Below, in pieces: positions 49,212 to 61,916 of a stretch of DNA of 64,000 bases. The notes under the pieces are model-generated. The model was not told the origin of the DNA. It saw only the letters and a list, made by a program, of their open reading frames with translations, and ran no database searches. Origin of the DNA: Eucalyptus grandis (taxonomy: Eukaryota; Streptophyta; Magnoliopsida; Myrtales; Myrtaceae); contig NC_052612.1 of assembly GCF_016545825.1 (NCBI RefSeq), positions 42,825,738-42,889,737 on the forward strand. The letters run 5' to 3'. Position 1 is the first letter of the stretch, and every line of letters begins with the position of its first letter. Both the position numbers and the translations under genes were made by a program.

Positions 49212-52200
49212 ATGACAAGAAGAAGAGCGTTCGAATCATTAGAGAATCAACCCGATGTGCCGAAGTCGACGATGTTCATTCACAGAAGAGCGCGCCGTTT
49301 TCTTGGGCGAGTTCTTCTGATCATGGCGGTGACGGCGATGCTTAGTTTCTGGTTTCTTTCCAAGATCGTGATGATAAGCAGATTGAGTCAGATTGAGGTT
49401 CTTAACCACCCAGGCGTCGGAAATCGCAACACCGGTGTGGTCGACTATGACAAAGGGTCGTCGGACAATTCCGAAGTAAGATCCTCTTCTTAGATATGCC
49501 CCGTGCAATGCCCTTTGCTTGCGATATATTCACGGGCGTGCACACGCAAACGAATGCATATTGATCTTCTGTGTGTAAGTTGTTCAGGTTATGTGCATAC
49601 TTTTCAAATTTATCTCATATCGCTGACTTAATCTATCTCGAGCTAAGTTCAGGTGTATATTCTTAGACCTATCATCCATAAGTTTCCTTTTTCCCCTCGT
49701 TGTAATTCTACGATCGTCTACTGCGTGCATGAAATGGGCAATCACGTCCCTGTGCTTATATTCTGCACACGCTCGTTATTTCTGTCTGAGCGAGGTCAAA
49801 AGTATCTTAACACAAGCACTGGCTATTTCCATTTGGGCCATAAGAAATTTTCCTTTTGGTAAGTTTCAGACCTGGATTCTCACCATAAAAATCAAGGGGA
49901 AAAGTTGCATTCTGGCGACTATCCGTCTTCAATGATGAGTCTGCAGACTACGTCTGGTTAACAAATTTGTCATATTGTGATCGAAGGACATGAAGCGTCA
50001 TAGAAGCTTCTTCTGAAATACTGCGAACCTAATTGTGAATTTTTTAGATTTGATTGAGATGAAGATATCATAACAAGTATGATTAAATTACTTCGCATTA
50101 TCTTTGTTATAAGGACCTTTCAGGATTTTTTAAGCTAATTTTAGTGTTTGAACTTCTAACCTTGATATCTTTCGCCAAACGCTTTGCAAGGTCGAAATTT
50201 ACTCTAGGGCCAACAAGGATCATATTTCGCTTGACATATTTTTGCTCAAGATTCAATTACCTCAGTAACTGCCAACTGATCCCAAGTTTCTTGCCTTTCA
50301 GACATCCACACTCTGGAAGCAGCCAGTTGTGATCAATAGATACTACAAATGTATCAATCGTTCAAGGCACGAGACAGGTTTGACGGTCTTTCTTCCATTC
50401 TAGTTTAATGCAATCGATTGCAGAAAGGAAAGTGATATCATACGTGATTCAGAATCTGTTTTATTTTCCCTTTTTAGGTCCAGCGAACCCGACGAATGGG
50501 TATATCTTAGTCCACGCGAACGGGGGATTGAATCAAATGAAAATAGGAGTAAGTTTCCTTAACAATAAAAAGGGCTTCGTATTATACATCTGGACTTAAT
50601 TTCAACAGCTATAAAATCTCGGTTGTGTACCTGTTGTTATCGCAGATAAGCGACATGGTTGCGATCGCTAAGATTATGAATGCCACCCTTGTGCTGCCTC
50701 ATCTGGATGTTACTTCCTATTGGACAGATACAAGGTATGCATTGATGATTTCATTCCAATACCCCAAGACTATATAATGAGATTGCTTTTTTTATTTTTC
50801 TTTCGTTATATATGTATGTTCATGTGCCGATTAATTGATTCCAATGCCATCCTTGATGATTCAGTGGGTTCAAAGATTTGTTCAACTGGAGGCATTTCAT
50901 GGATGTCCTGAAAGATGATATCAATATTGTAGAATCTCTCCCACCAAAACTTGCATCAGTGACCCCACTCAAGAAACCCCCAATTTCCTGGTCAAAGGTA
51001 AGATTTCGGCCCTACTGTTTACATTGACTAGAGATCATGTTTTCACTCATATACCCATTTACATCTAAGAAGTGATTAACACCGTGCTTGCAGCCTAGTT
51101 ACTATAGAAAGATAGCTGAGATATTGAAGCGCCGCAAAGTAATCAGGTTCACTCAGACCGACTCTCGCCTTGTCAACAACGGCCTGGCCGGATCAATCCA
51201 AAGACTACGGTGCCGGGCAATGTACGAGGCGCTTAGATATGAGGATGGAATCGAAGAGCTTGCTAAGAAGTTAATTGGCAGACTTAGAGAAAATGATGAA
51301 CCATACCTTGCTCTTCATTTAAGGTACTACAGAGACATAGTTTTCTAGGGAAAATCATCACTTCGTCTTGTCCTTTTCTAATGACTTTCCACTACTAAAT
51401 CAATTGACTACGAGTATAATCACAACACTACAGATATGAAAAAGACATGCTTGCGTTTACAGGATGCAACCACAGTCTTAGCGCAGCCGAGAGCAATGAG
51501 CTCGAGCTAATGAGAAATAACACTCGTCATTGGAGGGAAAAGATAATCAATGGCACAGAGAAGCGGCTCCAGGGTGAGTGCCCGATGACCCCAAGGGAGA
51601 GCGCAGTTTTCCTTGGGGCGCTTGGCTTCCCTTCGTCTACCAAGATATATATTGTTGCTGGGAAGACATACGGTCAAAATGGGATCGGTCCGCTTCGATC
51701 CAAGTACCCGAACATCTACACGCATTCCAATTTGTTCACGGAAGAAGATTTGCGGCAATTTAAGCACCGCCAAAATAAGCTTGCGGCATTGGACTTCATT
51801 GTGGCAGTGGAAAGTGATGTTTTTGTTCACACTTATGAAGGCAACATGGCTAAGGCAGTGGAAGGTCATAGGAGATTCGAAGGATTCAGGAAGACAATCA
51901 GTCCTAACAAGTAAGTTTAAAAAGACGTGTAAAGACTGGCAATGTTTCATAAGTTTCTATGGCATGTCATTTGTTCAACCTTAACATAATGCGTTCTTTT
52001 TTTTTTTTATGACAACCGACAATTGATAATCTTAGATCAAGTTTTGTGTTAGTTAGAGGCAGACTCAATTATAATATTGACTGGAAGTGGGACAATTATA
52101 AGGTCTATCTTATTTATGTATCGTGAATTTCCTTCTTTTTCCTTTTGAATCAATAATTTCAAGTTATTTCAGTCTAAAGAAATTGCAAGCCTTGATTTGT

Positions 52201-52437
52201 CGTTTCGATTGTTTTGGCAGACAAAAATTTGTGAAGTTAATTGATGATTTGGATGGGGGCCTGATATCTTGGGATGATTTCTCATGGCAAGTGAAGAAGT
52301 CACATGAGGACCGTGTGGGATTACCATCCCGTCGGCAATCAGGACAATCTTTCAAATTGGAAGAGAATTTCTATGCAAACCCTTTCCCTGGTTGCATCTG
52401 CGACAAGTCTAAACTCCATGACAAAACTAGTTTTTGA
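49212..52437 (+). CDS. O-fucosyltransferase family protein (plant GT106/DUF246 type)
   Basis: A predicted Golgi type II membrane glycosyltransferase that would transfer fucose or a related sugar to protein or cell-wall polymers. The acceptor is not known from sequence. Eight exons: 49212-49475, 50302-50377, 50478-50548, 50646-50734, 50865-50997, 51094-51323, 51434-51910 and 52221-52437. All borders are GT-AG and phases agree, giving 518 residues, usual for the family. A basic cytosolic N-terminus (MTRRRAF) precedes a membrane helix at about 34-55. Family motifs are HANGGLNQ (about 126-133), [17 protein letters not shown] across the exon 6/7 border, and DFIVAVESD from residue 408 followed by [17 protein letters not shown]. 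No damage is seen. A dead partial copy lies at 43,814-44,235. Confidence 0.95.
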
Positions 52438-52684
52438 GATTGAGAAGATTGAAATTTCCAAAGCCTGGAGCTATTGTTGTACATTTGTAGAGTTCAAATT
52501 TTTCCATTCAAGCTGGGGATGAAGAAGAGAAGAATTCTTTGACAAGGAAGCTACCCAATTTCTTTTGGTCGGTTACTCGTGCATATATTATACAGTATCC
52601 TTTCGGTTTCATTTTCAGGCTTTCCGAATTGTACACATAGAGAACGAGGACATATTGAATTGATGTAATTTTGGTTGGAAATTA

Positions 52685-53455
52685 GGTGGCTTTGGACGCG
52701 TTTGATAACGCTTCTATTTCCGGAAACAATTTTTAATAAAAAATTATTCTTTTTTATTTTGTTCTCGAGAACAATTTCTAAGATTTTAAGCTCGTTTGGA
52801 ATCGTCCAAAATTTTAATTCCTAGAATAGAATTATGTTTGGTACCGTACTCAAAATTTTTACTCCAAATCATTTTAACTTTTTCATTTTTTTTTTCCTTT
52901 CTTTCTCCTATTCTTCTTCTTCAAGTGGTCGGTCACCAGCCTTGGGATGACCAGCGACTAGCCAGACGAGGGTCGGTGATCTCACCAGAGCATCATCAGC
53001 CCTCGGCGAGGCCGGCCCTCATTGGCAACAAACCAAGGCTCGGCGAGTCCCACCTAGCCACCGGCAAGGCCCCCGCTCGCCCAGCCGCCGGTGGGATTTG
53101 GCGAGGCCGAGCCTCGCTAGCGAGCCCGCCCGAACCGGTTGCCGACAATCGATGACGGTGGGCGGCGGCTGCAACAACCACGGCAGTGGCAATTGATGAA
53201 GAAGAAGAAAATGGAAGAAGAACAAGAAAAAAGAAAATAAAAAGAGAAAATATGGGCTTGATTCTAGAATTGTTCTGGAACAAGAATCAATTTTTTTTTA
53301 TTATTATTATTCTTGATTTTGTTCCAAATCTACTTCCGAAACAAAAACAAAATATAGAAATTTGTCATTGAAAACAAAAATTTTATCAAACACGATTCTA
53401 TTTCAAAACTACTAGAATATAAATTTTTACTAATTTGTCAATTACCAAACAGGGT
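52685..53455. mobile_element. Probable MITE-like element with a GC-rich core
   Basis: The left text GACGCGTTTGATAACGCT and the complement of the right end, GACCCTGTTTGGTAATTG, are weakly similar, as are the flanking TTCTAGAAT/AGAACAA-type segments on both sides. The core (about 52,920-53,170) is a GC-rich mosaic of GAGGC/GCCTC words, sharply different from its AT-rich surroundings. No target duplication could be defined. Absence of this block from C1 cannot be tested because C1 lost the whole region. Confidence 0.4.
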
Positions 53456-55357
53456 CTTCTTCATTGTGGGTATTGTGACCACCAATTAAAAAGAAGGAAA
53501 GAAAGGTAGGATCCGATGAATCTTTGCAATCTATTCAGACATAATAATGCTTGGTGGGCTCTGTTGACTCTCGAGCCTTGACATTTGAGCTTGTTCCATT
53601 AAAATGATTATGACTGGGGAAAAAAGGTGGCCAGAATATAACATATGGTGCACAACATAGTCAAAATTGGCCATATATTTGGGAAATTCTATAAAGGATC
53701 TGTGTTCGATAATGGGGACTCAATTCTGCGTGTTTCTGTTGTCAACATTAGTGAACATGAGGATCAAAGTGAGATTAGGGTTCTTGTTAAATTAAATCCC
53801 AACACTTCTTTTTTCTGGCCAGAATTTGCTTAAATGTAAATGGACCAAATAGTTCGGCCAACATCTCCGAAATTGTCCCCCTACTTGTCATTGGTAGAGG
53901 AATTTAGCGTTCCACTAAGGTTAGGTAGACGGAATTAGTGTTTCGTTACCTATGCAACAAAATAGATGCATACAAATGAGGGGATGAGCCCCTATATGTA
54001 TTAGGTTCAACGTAATCATAGATCTCTCCTCAATCTAACGATATAGATGGCATCTCCTAGCTACCTACATTTATTACAAGAGTATTTATTTACAGCATTG
54101 TTTGCCTCCTGGAGTATTCTATAATACAAAATAAATTCTATGACTAGGAGCTTTGCAATTTGCCCGTTCTTCATGGATCAATCACGATCCTTCATTCAAA
54201 AAACATCTAGATCATGTCATTTTCTTGGGCCATGCCATTCTCCCCCACCCAATCGGGTGATGCCCTTGCTACATCTCTTTCAAGTCTAGAGACAATGATG
54301 CACATAATCTTCATACCAAATAATACTGGTCCAATTCTTCTCTAGAAATCACCGAATAGATAATATTTGGTAGATTTTTCTTACTTGAATTGATGTTTGA
54401 ATATAAAGTTCAAATACACCAAGAATAGAGATTTCATTGTATTCTCTAAATCCCTATTATATGTAAGACGAATGAAATCAAAAGACCGAAAAAAAAATAC
54501 CTATCACAATAGAAATATCACATTAATGACTAAAACACCAAGCAAAGAACATATTGTTTCTTGTAAAACAGAAAGGTAATCGGCGCCAGAGCGCATCATG
54601 ATAAGGTCCCAAAACACTCAACAGTGCATCACAATCAAAATCCACCTGATGTTCAATTTGTGGCTGAAACTGAATTTGAGATTGAAAAAAGAGAAAGCAA
54701 AGCCTCAATAGTCTCTCATAGTTGAGAGAGAGAGAGAGAGAGTGAGTGACTAGTACTGGGAACGGGGAAGGATCTAGTTGGGTAAGAGAGAATTTTGAAG
54801 TTGGAATAGGAAGGAGGTAAGGTCAAGGAATTGGGGTCCCATTAGAAGGGGGCAATTCCAATCCCTCGTGCAGTTGAAATATCATAATCTCTCTCTCTCT
54901 CTTTCTCTCCGTGAGCCTGTGAGGTTTCTTCTTTGTCATCTTCCCCATGTCCTTCCCTAAAGTTTTTGTAGTCCAAGGAGGAGACATCTTAGAATTGATA
55001 TGTGGGGTGTTGAAGACAGTCTGTACCATCTAGTGCCAAAAAATTCCTCTCGCTTGGACCCATTTTTTGAGTGCTCTTTTTTCCCCAATTGCATTTATTT
55101 CGTTTCAAGCTTTGATGACCTTTCTGTGCAGATATCTAATCCAACAACAATGGAAAATCGCAGGATGATGGGGAAGTGGAACCCATGTTTTCATATGAAT
55201 AAATTAAGTGAATTAATGGAAAAATGCTATGAATGTTTGCACTCATCTAGATTGAGATTCAAGCATATGCTAAGTTTTCTCAAAGCATTATCATGTGGTA
55301 TAACTTGATTTTCTCATGCCCATGAGATCCCACTCAAAGAGGAATATCTTGAAGGAT

Positions 55358-55400
<43 letters not shown>

Positions 55401-57493
55401 AATCTTATATTTTACAATTAGTAATGCCAACCACACTCAGATAATGGCTTTGTGTGTATTTTCTAATGAAAGCATACCCTGATGTTTCTTTACGAGATAT
55501 CTAGTCCAATAAACATTTATGGTAAAGAGAAGCCTCAAGGCATTGAGTACTAGAGAGAAGGTTGGTACCATGTGAGGAAAGGAATCATACATAGAATAGA
55601 ATGTTGGAGGCATGTGATGAGAGAGGCGCAACAAAATGCATGCCCTTGAAAAATGCTTTTATTCATAGAGACGTGGTTTGAAGGAGAGTTTATTCCTTTT
55701 ATTTTATCTTTTGAGCGCTCATCATGTGCATGATTCCTCATTGTGAGGTCCCAACTTTGGAAGAATAAAAGAGATCCTTTAGTGACACTTCTCATTTGCT
55801 TTGGATTCTGATTACTGCCTCATAAAGCGTGTGGGTTTGAAGCTCTAGATTCAAGCTGTATTATTCTGTCGTGAAGGACTGCGTGATTCAATTCTCGTGG
55901 ATATAGCAAATTTCTCGAGGAAGCAAAGAATAGAAACAGTTCAATTTAATTTGGTCTATCCAGAAAATGCATGATCCACTTCTAGGGTTTAGCCTCCTCC
56001 TCTGCTCCTTCCACGCCCATCTGAGCTTATGGTGCTTCTTTTTTGCCCTGTGCAAACTCATATGGACTCAGCTAAAAGGTTCAGCTAATCTCATTTTAAT
56101 AACAATGGATCTGTCACTAACTCTCACTTAAAAGGACGTGGATGACTCCGTGTGTTTCGTGCATACTGTAATTGATTGTGTACCATGTTAGTCTCAAATT
56201 GTAACTTCCATGAGGTTTTGTGACATGCAAGATGCTGCTGAAGTTGTCAAGGCACCACCCCAATTCATCTGGAAATTATCACAAGAGAGATTGCAAACAA
56301 ATTTCAACGTATGTAACTCAAAATGGTCGACATTCATTGTATTCACAGTAAAAGAAAATGATCACACAGAAATAATTCACTGATCTTGCATTGGTATCAC
56401 AAATCAGAGAAGCATATAACTGAAGCGCGCATTAGTTCTTAAACAGCCTTTGAAGAAAAATCATCCGGACATGGCACATCTTGATTACTTGCATCACTCA
56501 AAAAGATTATTGGAAGAGAAGGGCATTATCAAAGGAGCGAGATAAATCAAATCAATTGCCAGAAGCATCCGTAGATGAGATTATTCTCAAATGGCGGTTT
56601 TACTGAGCAAAACATAGATAGAAATTATTACCACTGTTGCCATCAGAAGCTACTCCATTTCCCCAGTCTACAGACTCCATTTTTGTGCACGAATCAGTAT
56701 AGATTGAAATGAGCAAAACATTTCACACGTGTTTTGAGCAAGCAACATGTGTACTGATTCATTCACCAATTTTGACACAGTAAATAAGTAAATGCCAGGT
56801 AAGTGGGACATCAGCATAATATCCGAACACTTCACCTATGCTAAGTTACTGTTTTAATTGCAAATATGGATAAACCAAACTATCAAAGTATGCTTCAGTT
56901 TTAAATTGCTTAGGAAAAGTTCTTCGATATAAAAATTCCTTGATGATCCATGACGATTTTAAAAGACTATTAAGCTCAGTAGTTAGAAAGTAAAAACAGA
57001 AGCAAAGCGATTTTTGTTGGTCAAATATCTCTTTCTTCTATGGCCAAAGCCTTATAATCTAAGAGATATCTTCTGTTCATGATCAATATAATTTTCAGCT
57101 TCCAAGAGACCGATTTTTGCTTTCCAGCAGATAAAAAAACCAAGAAAAAGAAAGAACATCCATGAACATACCCAATACCTACTTCCCTACAAGTGGAACT
57201 AATGCCTGAAAAATAACATGTCCATATCAGAAAGTAAGCCCAGATCAGAATTCGTGCACAGTATCACATCTTATATAAGCAATTCAAATGGGTGGTATTT
57301 GGTAACAGCTCAAGCCATGATATGGAAGTCAATTGGGAAGGTCTTCATCAACCTCAACTTACTTGAATTCCTCATTTTTCGCATTGCACGGCTTCACTCG
57401 GTCTTCTCTGGGCCTTTTCTCCGGCAAGCTTTCCTGGTGATGCATGAGTCGCCGGATCAATTCTCGACGAGAAGATCATCAAATTTGAAGCCA
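53456..57493. other. Intergenic region
   Basis: To about 54,690 it is the right part of C2. The rest is non-coding as far as I can see, with GA microsatellites at 54,723-54,742 and 55,360-55,396. Open frames at 55,000-55,308 and 55,550-55,795 have no recognisable product. Confidence 0.45.
55360..55396. repeat. GA microsatellite
   Basis: An uninterrupted GA run of about 18 units. Confidence 0.95.
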
Positions 57494-57601
57494 CTAAAGG
57501 AGGTATCCAAAGGGATAGCATGATCCAAAATCCAAATATGCGGGAGGTGTTCGTTAGTGCAGAGATGGGATCAATGCGATCCCTTTGGATGCCTCCTTCA
57601 G
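57494..57601 (-). ncRNA. MIR393: MIR393 precursor
   Basis: On the minus strand a hairpin of about 108 nt has miR393 in its 5' arm at 57568-57589, starting TCCAAAGGGATCGCAT and ending TGATCC. The opposite arm (57505-57526, starting GGATCATGCTATCCC) pairs with it along the whole length with few mismatches, and the stem continues outward through GGAGG/CCTCC. miR393 guides cleavage of TIR1/AFB auxin-receptor mRNAs and of some bHLH mRNAs, and is induced by flagellin in Arabidopsis. Upstream, on the minus strand, is a TC/GA microsatellite at 57,618-57,643, probably in the primary transcript or promoter. Confidence 0.93.
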
Positions 57602-57617
57602 TTGCAGTAGGAACCCA

Positions 57618-57643
57618 TCTCTCTCTCTCTCTCTCTCTCTCTC
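57618..57643. repeat. CT microsatellite just upstream of MIR393
   Basis: An uninterrupted CT run (GA on the miRNA strand), 17 bp beyond the hairpin. Confidence 0.95.
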
Positions 57644-60600
57644 GTTTGAACAAAGTTTGGCAAGGTGGGATTGGAGTGAGGCTCTCAATATAAAAGAGAA
57701 AAATGCTGTACCAATGGCTACAAAGATGATATTTTTTCCTTTATTTTTTCCCTAGCGAAAAAAAAGGGCTAAAGAAGATTTTCCTCCTTTTTTTTTATTT
57801 CAATATATTCTAACCCCTTGCAAAAAAAAAATAAAAAAATAAAAAAATAACTTTTGTATTCTTTTTTTGAAAGATGAGATGATGATCTCAAGGAGTTTTG
57901 GAGAGATTTTTCTTTTGTTAAATTTTCTTGTAGACCCCATTCTCTATTTAACCAAACACATGGACAAAAGTTTTCAAAATGAGTGGGTCAGCCAATCTCT
58001 TCTTGGAAAATCCCCAACAAGTTGGATAACAATATTCAGAAAATAGAAATTAAATTAAATTAAATTGCATAAAGATTTAATCTAGCGTGTGTCCTTTTTT
58101 TCCATTAAAGTTTTGTGGTCCAACCCATGTTCCCTCCTTCCTTTCACCCACCAAACCCTCCTTTATGCTTATTTCACAAGGAACACATTCTCATACGCAT
58201 CATTCATTCATTCACTCACAGATCTAACAACCAAGTCATTTCCTTTACATGATTTTTGATTAGTGGCGCAAGTTAGACGCGCTCTCTCTTGTCGATTTCG
58301 ATGATAGCCCCGATGCTCGTGGCGATTTGCTTGTCACAATGGAGTCGTTAAATCAATGAATATCTTGTTTAACCATCGCTCGTGTAAAATGATCAAAAGC
58401 GACTTGATATATAAACGCACGAAGATAATCAATTAAGCCGGATTGCATCTCTCATTCATTCACAACTTTTTCAAAACTAGGTTTAATATACAAATCGGTC
58501 AATGATATGATCATATGATTGACACCCTATAGTTAAAATAAAATAAAAATCGTTCGGCGGATCCAAAGCGATCCGCTTTGGACTGTGGGGACTTGAACTC
58601 AACCCTTCCCGGTCAAAGTTGCAATGACATATAATTAAGTTGTTAAATAAATCCGGTCAGATTGAGTAAACTATCCGCCTTGGAAACTTAAATGAGCACA
58701 TCTAGAGAGAGAGAGAGAGGGGGGGAGAGGGAGGGAGGGGCAAAAATCTACACTCATCCAGGGATTGGGATTGACGAAAGAGATCAATATGCACTTTTTT
58801 TCCTGTTATTTTACAGTGCATCTCGGCGAAATAAAGAAGTATTTCCTTCCTGCTTGATAATTACGGATTAGAAATTAATGATCTTTGAAGAAGTTTTCCT
58901 GGATATGTGTCTGCGAAGGGGGAAGAAAGGTCCAGTTTTGGGGCATTTTCTATATGTGAAATTGTCTATAGCCGCAATCAAAATTTTAAAAGGAAACGAA
59001 ATTTGAGAAGAAGAAAAAAAAGTGCTGATATGCGAATATCTCTTTTTGTTTTTTGTTTTTTTTTGGAGGGGTGGTTTATATTCAAATATGCTAATTATTT
59101 TTAAAAAATTCTTATAAGATCAACCCTAATGGGGTGGTGCACATGGGTCTAAGTAGGGTCTCGTGCACTAACATGGAGTCAAGTATAGGTGTCAGCTTAC
59201 ATTGGATTAGTGATGACATTACGACTAAGCATTTAAATATGCTAGGTCACGCCATGACCACATGGAATTAAGGTGAAATTAGTGACATTGTTCGTTGAAT
59301 AATGATAATAGTAGCCGGGCTATCGATTGTCTAGAAAACTCTATACTTAGTACTTAAATCTGATTGTTGACTGACCCGCTATCATTTTGTGGCGTCATTG
59401 CATTATTGGTTCTAGCTAAGTTCTTGATTTGTGATAGATTCGGAGGATTGGAAGACAAGGATTAAAATAAACAGAGTCTAAATCGAGTTGATTTCTATGG
59501 GATGATGGACCTGCGGGATTAGTTGGTTGACGAGATGATTCGAGTTCCATGCATAAAGAAGTCTAAGTTCTTAAGTTTGATATATATCACAATGTAATCC
59601 TGTTGGCCAGGTTCGAGGGCCGAGCCAAGACCGGTTAACTCTTGATTGGGGCCATACTTAGTTGGATGTTCCTTAATACTTCACTTTAGTAATCAATATT
59701 CATGTAGAGTACTTGTAACTAGGAGAGAGAGGAAGAGAAATTATACACCAAAATTCAAAAGAGGGTTTTAATGTTCCTACATAAGAAGAGCCAACCAAAG
59801 CCAAGCCAAATTCATAGAGAACCTAGCAAAAGATGGCAGTAAACTCTTCTTATTATCATATGGAACATGAAGACTTTTTTTCTGGATGAATTATGCCCCT
59901 TAAATATTATTATTGAGTGCATTCCATCGCCATCATTCATAAGGGAAGGCAGTTTCATCAACAAAAAATAGAGGCATAAAAAGAAGAAGGAAAAAGACCC
60001 AACTGGATTCGGCAGTTTTCTAGGGCTAGTGCAAGGCCTCTTCACCAGACTAATGGTACTAAATAATTCCAACAGTGACCTTTCATAACCTTTCACTGGC
60101 ATACATAATTAAAGGTGCATTACACTGAAAACAATACTGATGCAGCTTCAAGTAGAATGTACTGCATAATGTGGCAGCTGCAAGAGGAAAAGCTCCAGTT
60201 GTATCCTTGCAGGAACTTTCTCCACAGGAATTATTGTCAATCAGGGACTGTCAGTCTCTTATAATTTCTGACATATTATAGTGTTTGCCTTTACCCGTTA
60301 CTTGAATTGGATGGGATGAAATTTTCTCGCGCTACTACTTTTTTCCAATTTTTCACCACAAACTTTCGTGAAATGCTTGAAGGACTAGTCCTGTGCGAAT
60401 GACCCATCAGAACTAGTCCCTTTTTCTTTTCCTTATGATGTCAAAGGAATATGGAACCAACATTCAACAGTGGCAGCATCTGTTGGCTTTTCTTTCCATT
60501 CAAAATTCAATCTCAGCCATTTGATGGCCATTTTGATCTCAGTAGCCCTCAGTGCAAGGAGGATTACATTGACTCCTGATAAACATGATGAATGGTGCCA

Positions 60601-60651
60601 GATCTTGTCCACACTAGTGAAGCAAACATGGGCCCACAGTCACAGCCCATA

Positions 60652-60652
60652 G

Positions 60653-60688
<36 letters not shown>
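60652..60688. repeat. CT microsatellite
   Basis: A CT run of about 18 units, followed by TATATAGACCCC. Confidence 0.95.
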
Positions 60689-60690
<2 letters not shown>

Positions 60691-60800
60691 GCTTATATAG
60701 ACCCCACCACATATTATGTTTTTACCCTTCTCTTGCCCAGATATAGTTGGGTGGGTAGTGGGTAAAATGTGGCTGGCTCTGACGCTAATAGTGTTTTGTT

Positions 60801-60801
60801 T

Positions 60802-60836
<35 letters not shown>
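60801..60836. repeat. TG microsatellite
   Basis: A TG run with one TTTG interruption near its start. A shorter CA-rich run lies at about 61,060-61,082. Confidence 0.95.
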
Positions 60837-61893
60837 ATGTGATATGAAAGTAAAGGTTTGGTTGCTTCTTTGGTTCACGTCCTTCTCAACCCAAGTGTGC
60901 AAGAGCTCTTACTACATGTGTCCCTTCTTTGCACGACACGAAAGCAATTCCCACCCAGAACTTGTATCCCATCTGATAGGACACAAAGGACTTTCTTGGT
61001 GAACTTGCCACTTGTATGTGCCCATTTCAATAGCATCTTTCTAGTTTCTCTCTCTCTCACACACACACAGACGCACACACATACAATTCTGTCCTGTGAA
61101 AATGCAGGAGAATCTCACATTCACAGCATGAGATAAACGATCCCAACGAAAGAGTGTCTTGAGAATTTCCACCCCGTCAAAGAATAGGAAAAGACCCTTA
61201 AAGTAGGTTGAAATGTGTCTGTTCCCACAACAGCTGTAATGAATGTCAATTGCATCATTCTGATTACATCGTGCTTTTGCTCGTTGCTATTTCAACTAAT
61301 TATGGGTTTTTCCATTGAAATCTTCTACTGGTGGTCCCAAACAAACAGCTAATACCTTTCATTCTCGATTGAATATTTTTCGGGGCGTGATTGGACCACA
61401 GTCCTGCTGGCATCATTCTGTATTATTGAAAAAAACATTCAGTGCTCCGTTCATCATTATGAGTGACTTAGCTGCAGGTAGCCAAACAGTTAATATTCCT
61501 GAAAGATCCTAGCTGGAAAACTTTGCAAAAGAAAAACAAAACCGACTATGTAAGATGTCTCTTTTTCTCCTCCTTTTGCATTACTGATTCACATGGAATT
61601 GTGGTTGGAACTTAGAGCTCAAATCTTTTCTCTGTGCATAGAACAAGAGTTATCTTCCACTCCGATGCTATGAAAGGCAAAAAATAACAATAACCAGGTT
61701 GGCTCAACAGTGAAAGAACGAACATTTATATAAGTATTAGGTGCTCGATACTGGCTTTATCAGATTGATGAGCTACTACATAGGTCTACGTTCATCCATT
61801 CGAGGTGATTATCTGTTATTTACCCCCAACGAAGTCGGCCAAAACTTCTATAAAAAAAAATTAAAATTCTAATGAAGCTCTCTTGGGGGTTGA

Positions 61894-61916
61894 AGAGAGA
61901 GAGAGAGAGAGAGAGT
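61894..61916. repeat. GA microsatellite
   Basis: An uninterrupted GA run ending in GTGAGTGG. Confidence 0.9.

Larger units (their letters stand above)
47441..54690. repeat. Older segmental duplication, copy C2
   Basis: Contains the intact O-fucosyltransferase gene. The homology with C1 covers 47,441-49,325 and 53,625-54,690. The shared right part includes AACATATGGTGCACAACATA near 53,640 and CCCAAAACACTCAACA near 54,608. Confidence 0.8.

Noticed and set aside
51507..51950. 147-codon open frame on the minus strand
   Set aside because: It is antisense to exon 7 of the O-fucosyltransferase gene.
55000..55308. Possible small protein gene
   Set aside because: No signal, domain or splice evidence, and composition typical of chance frames.
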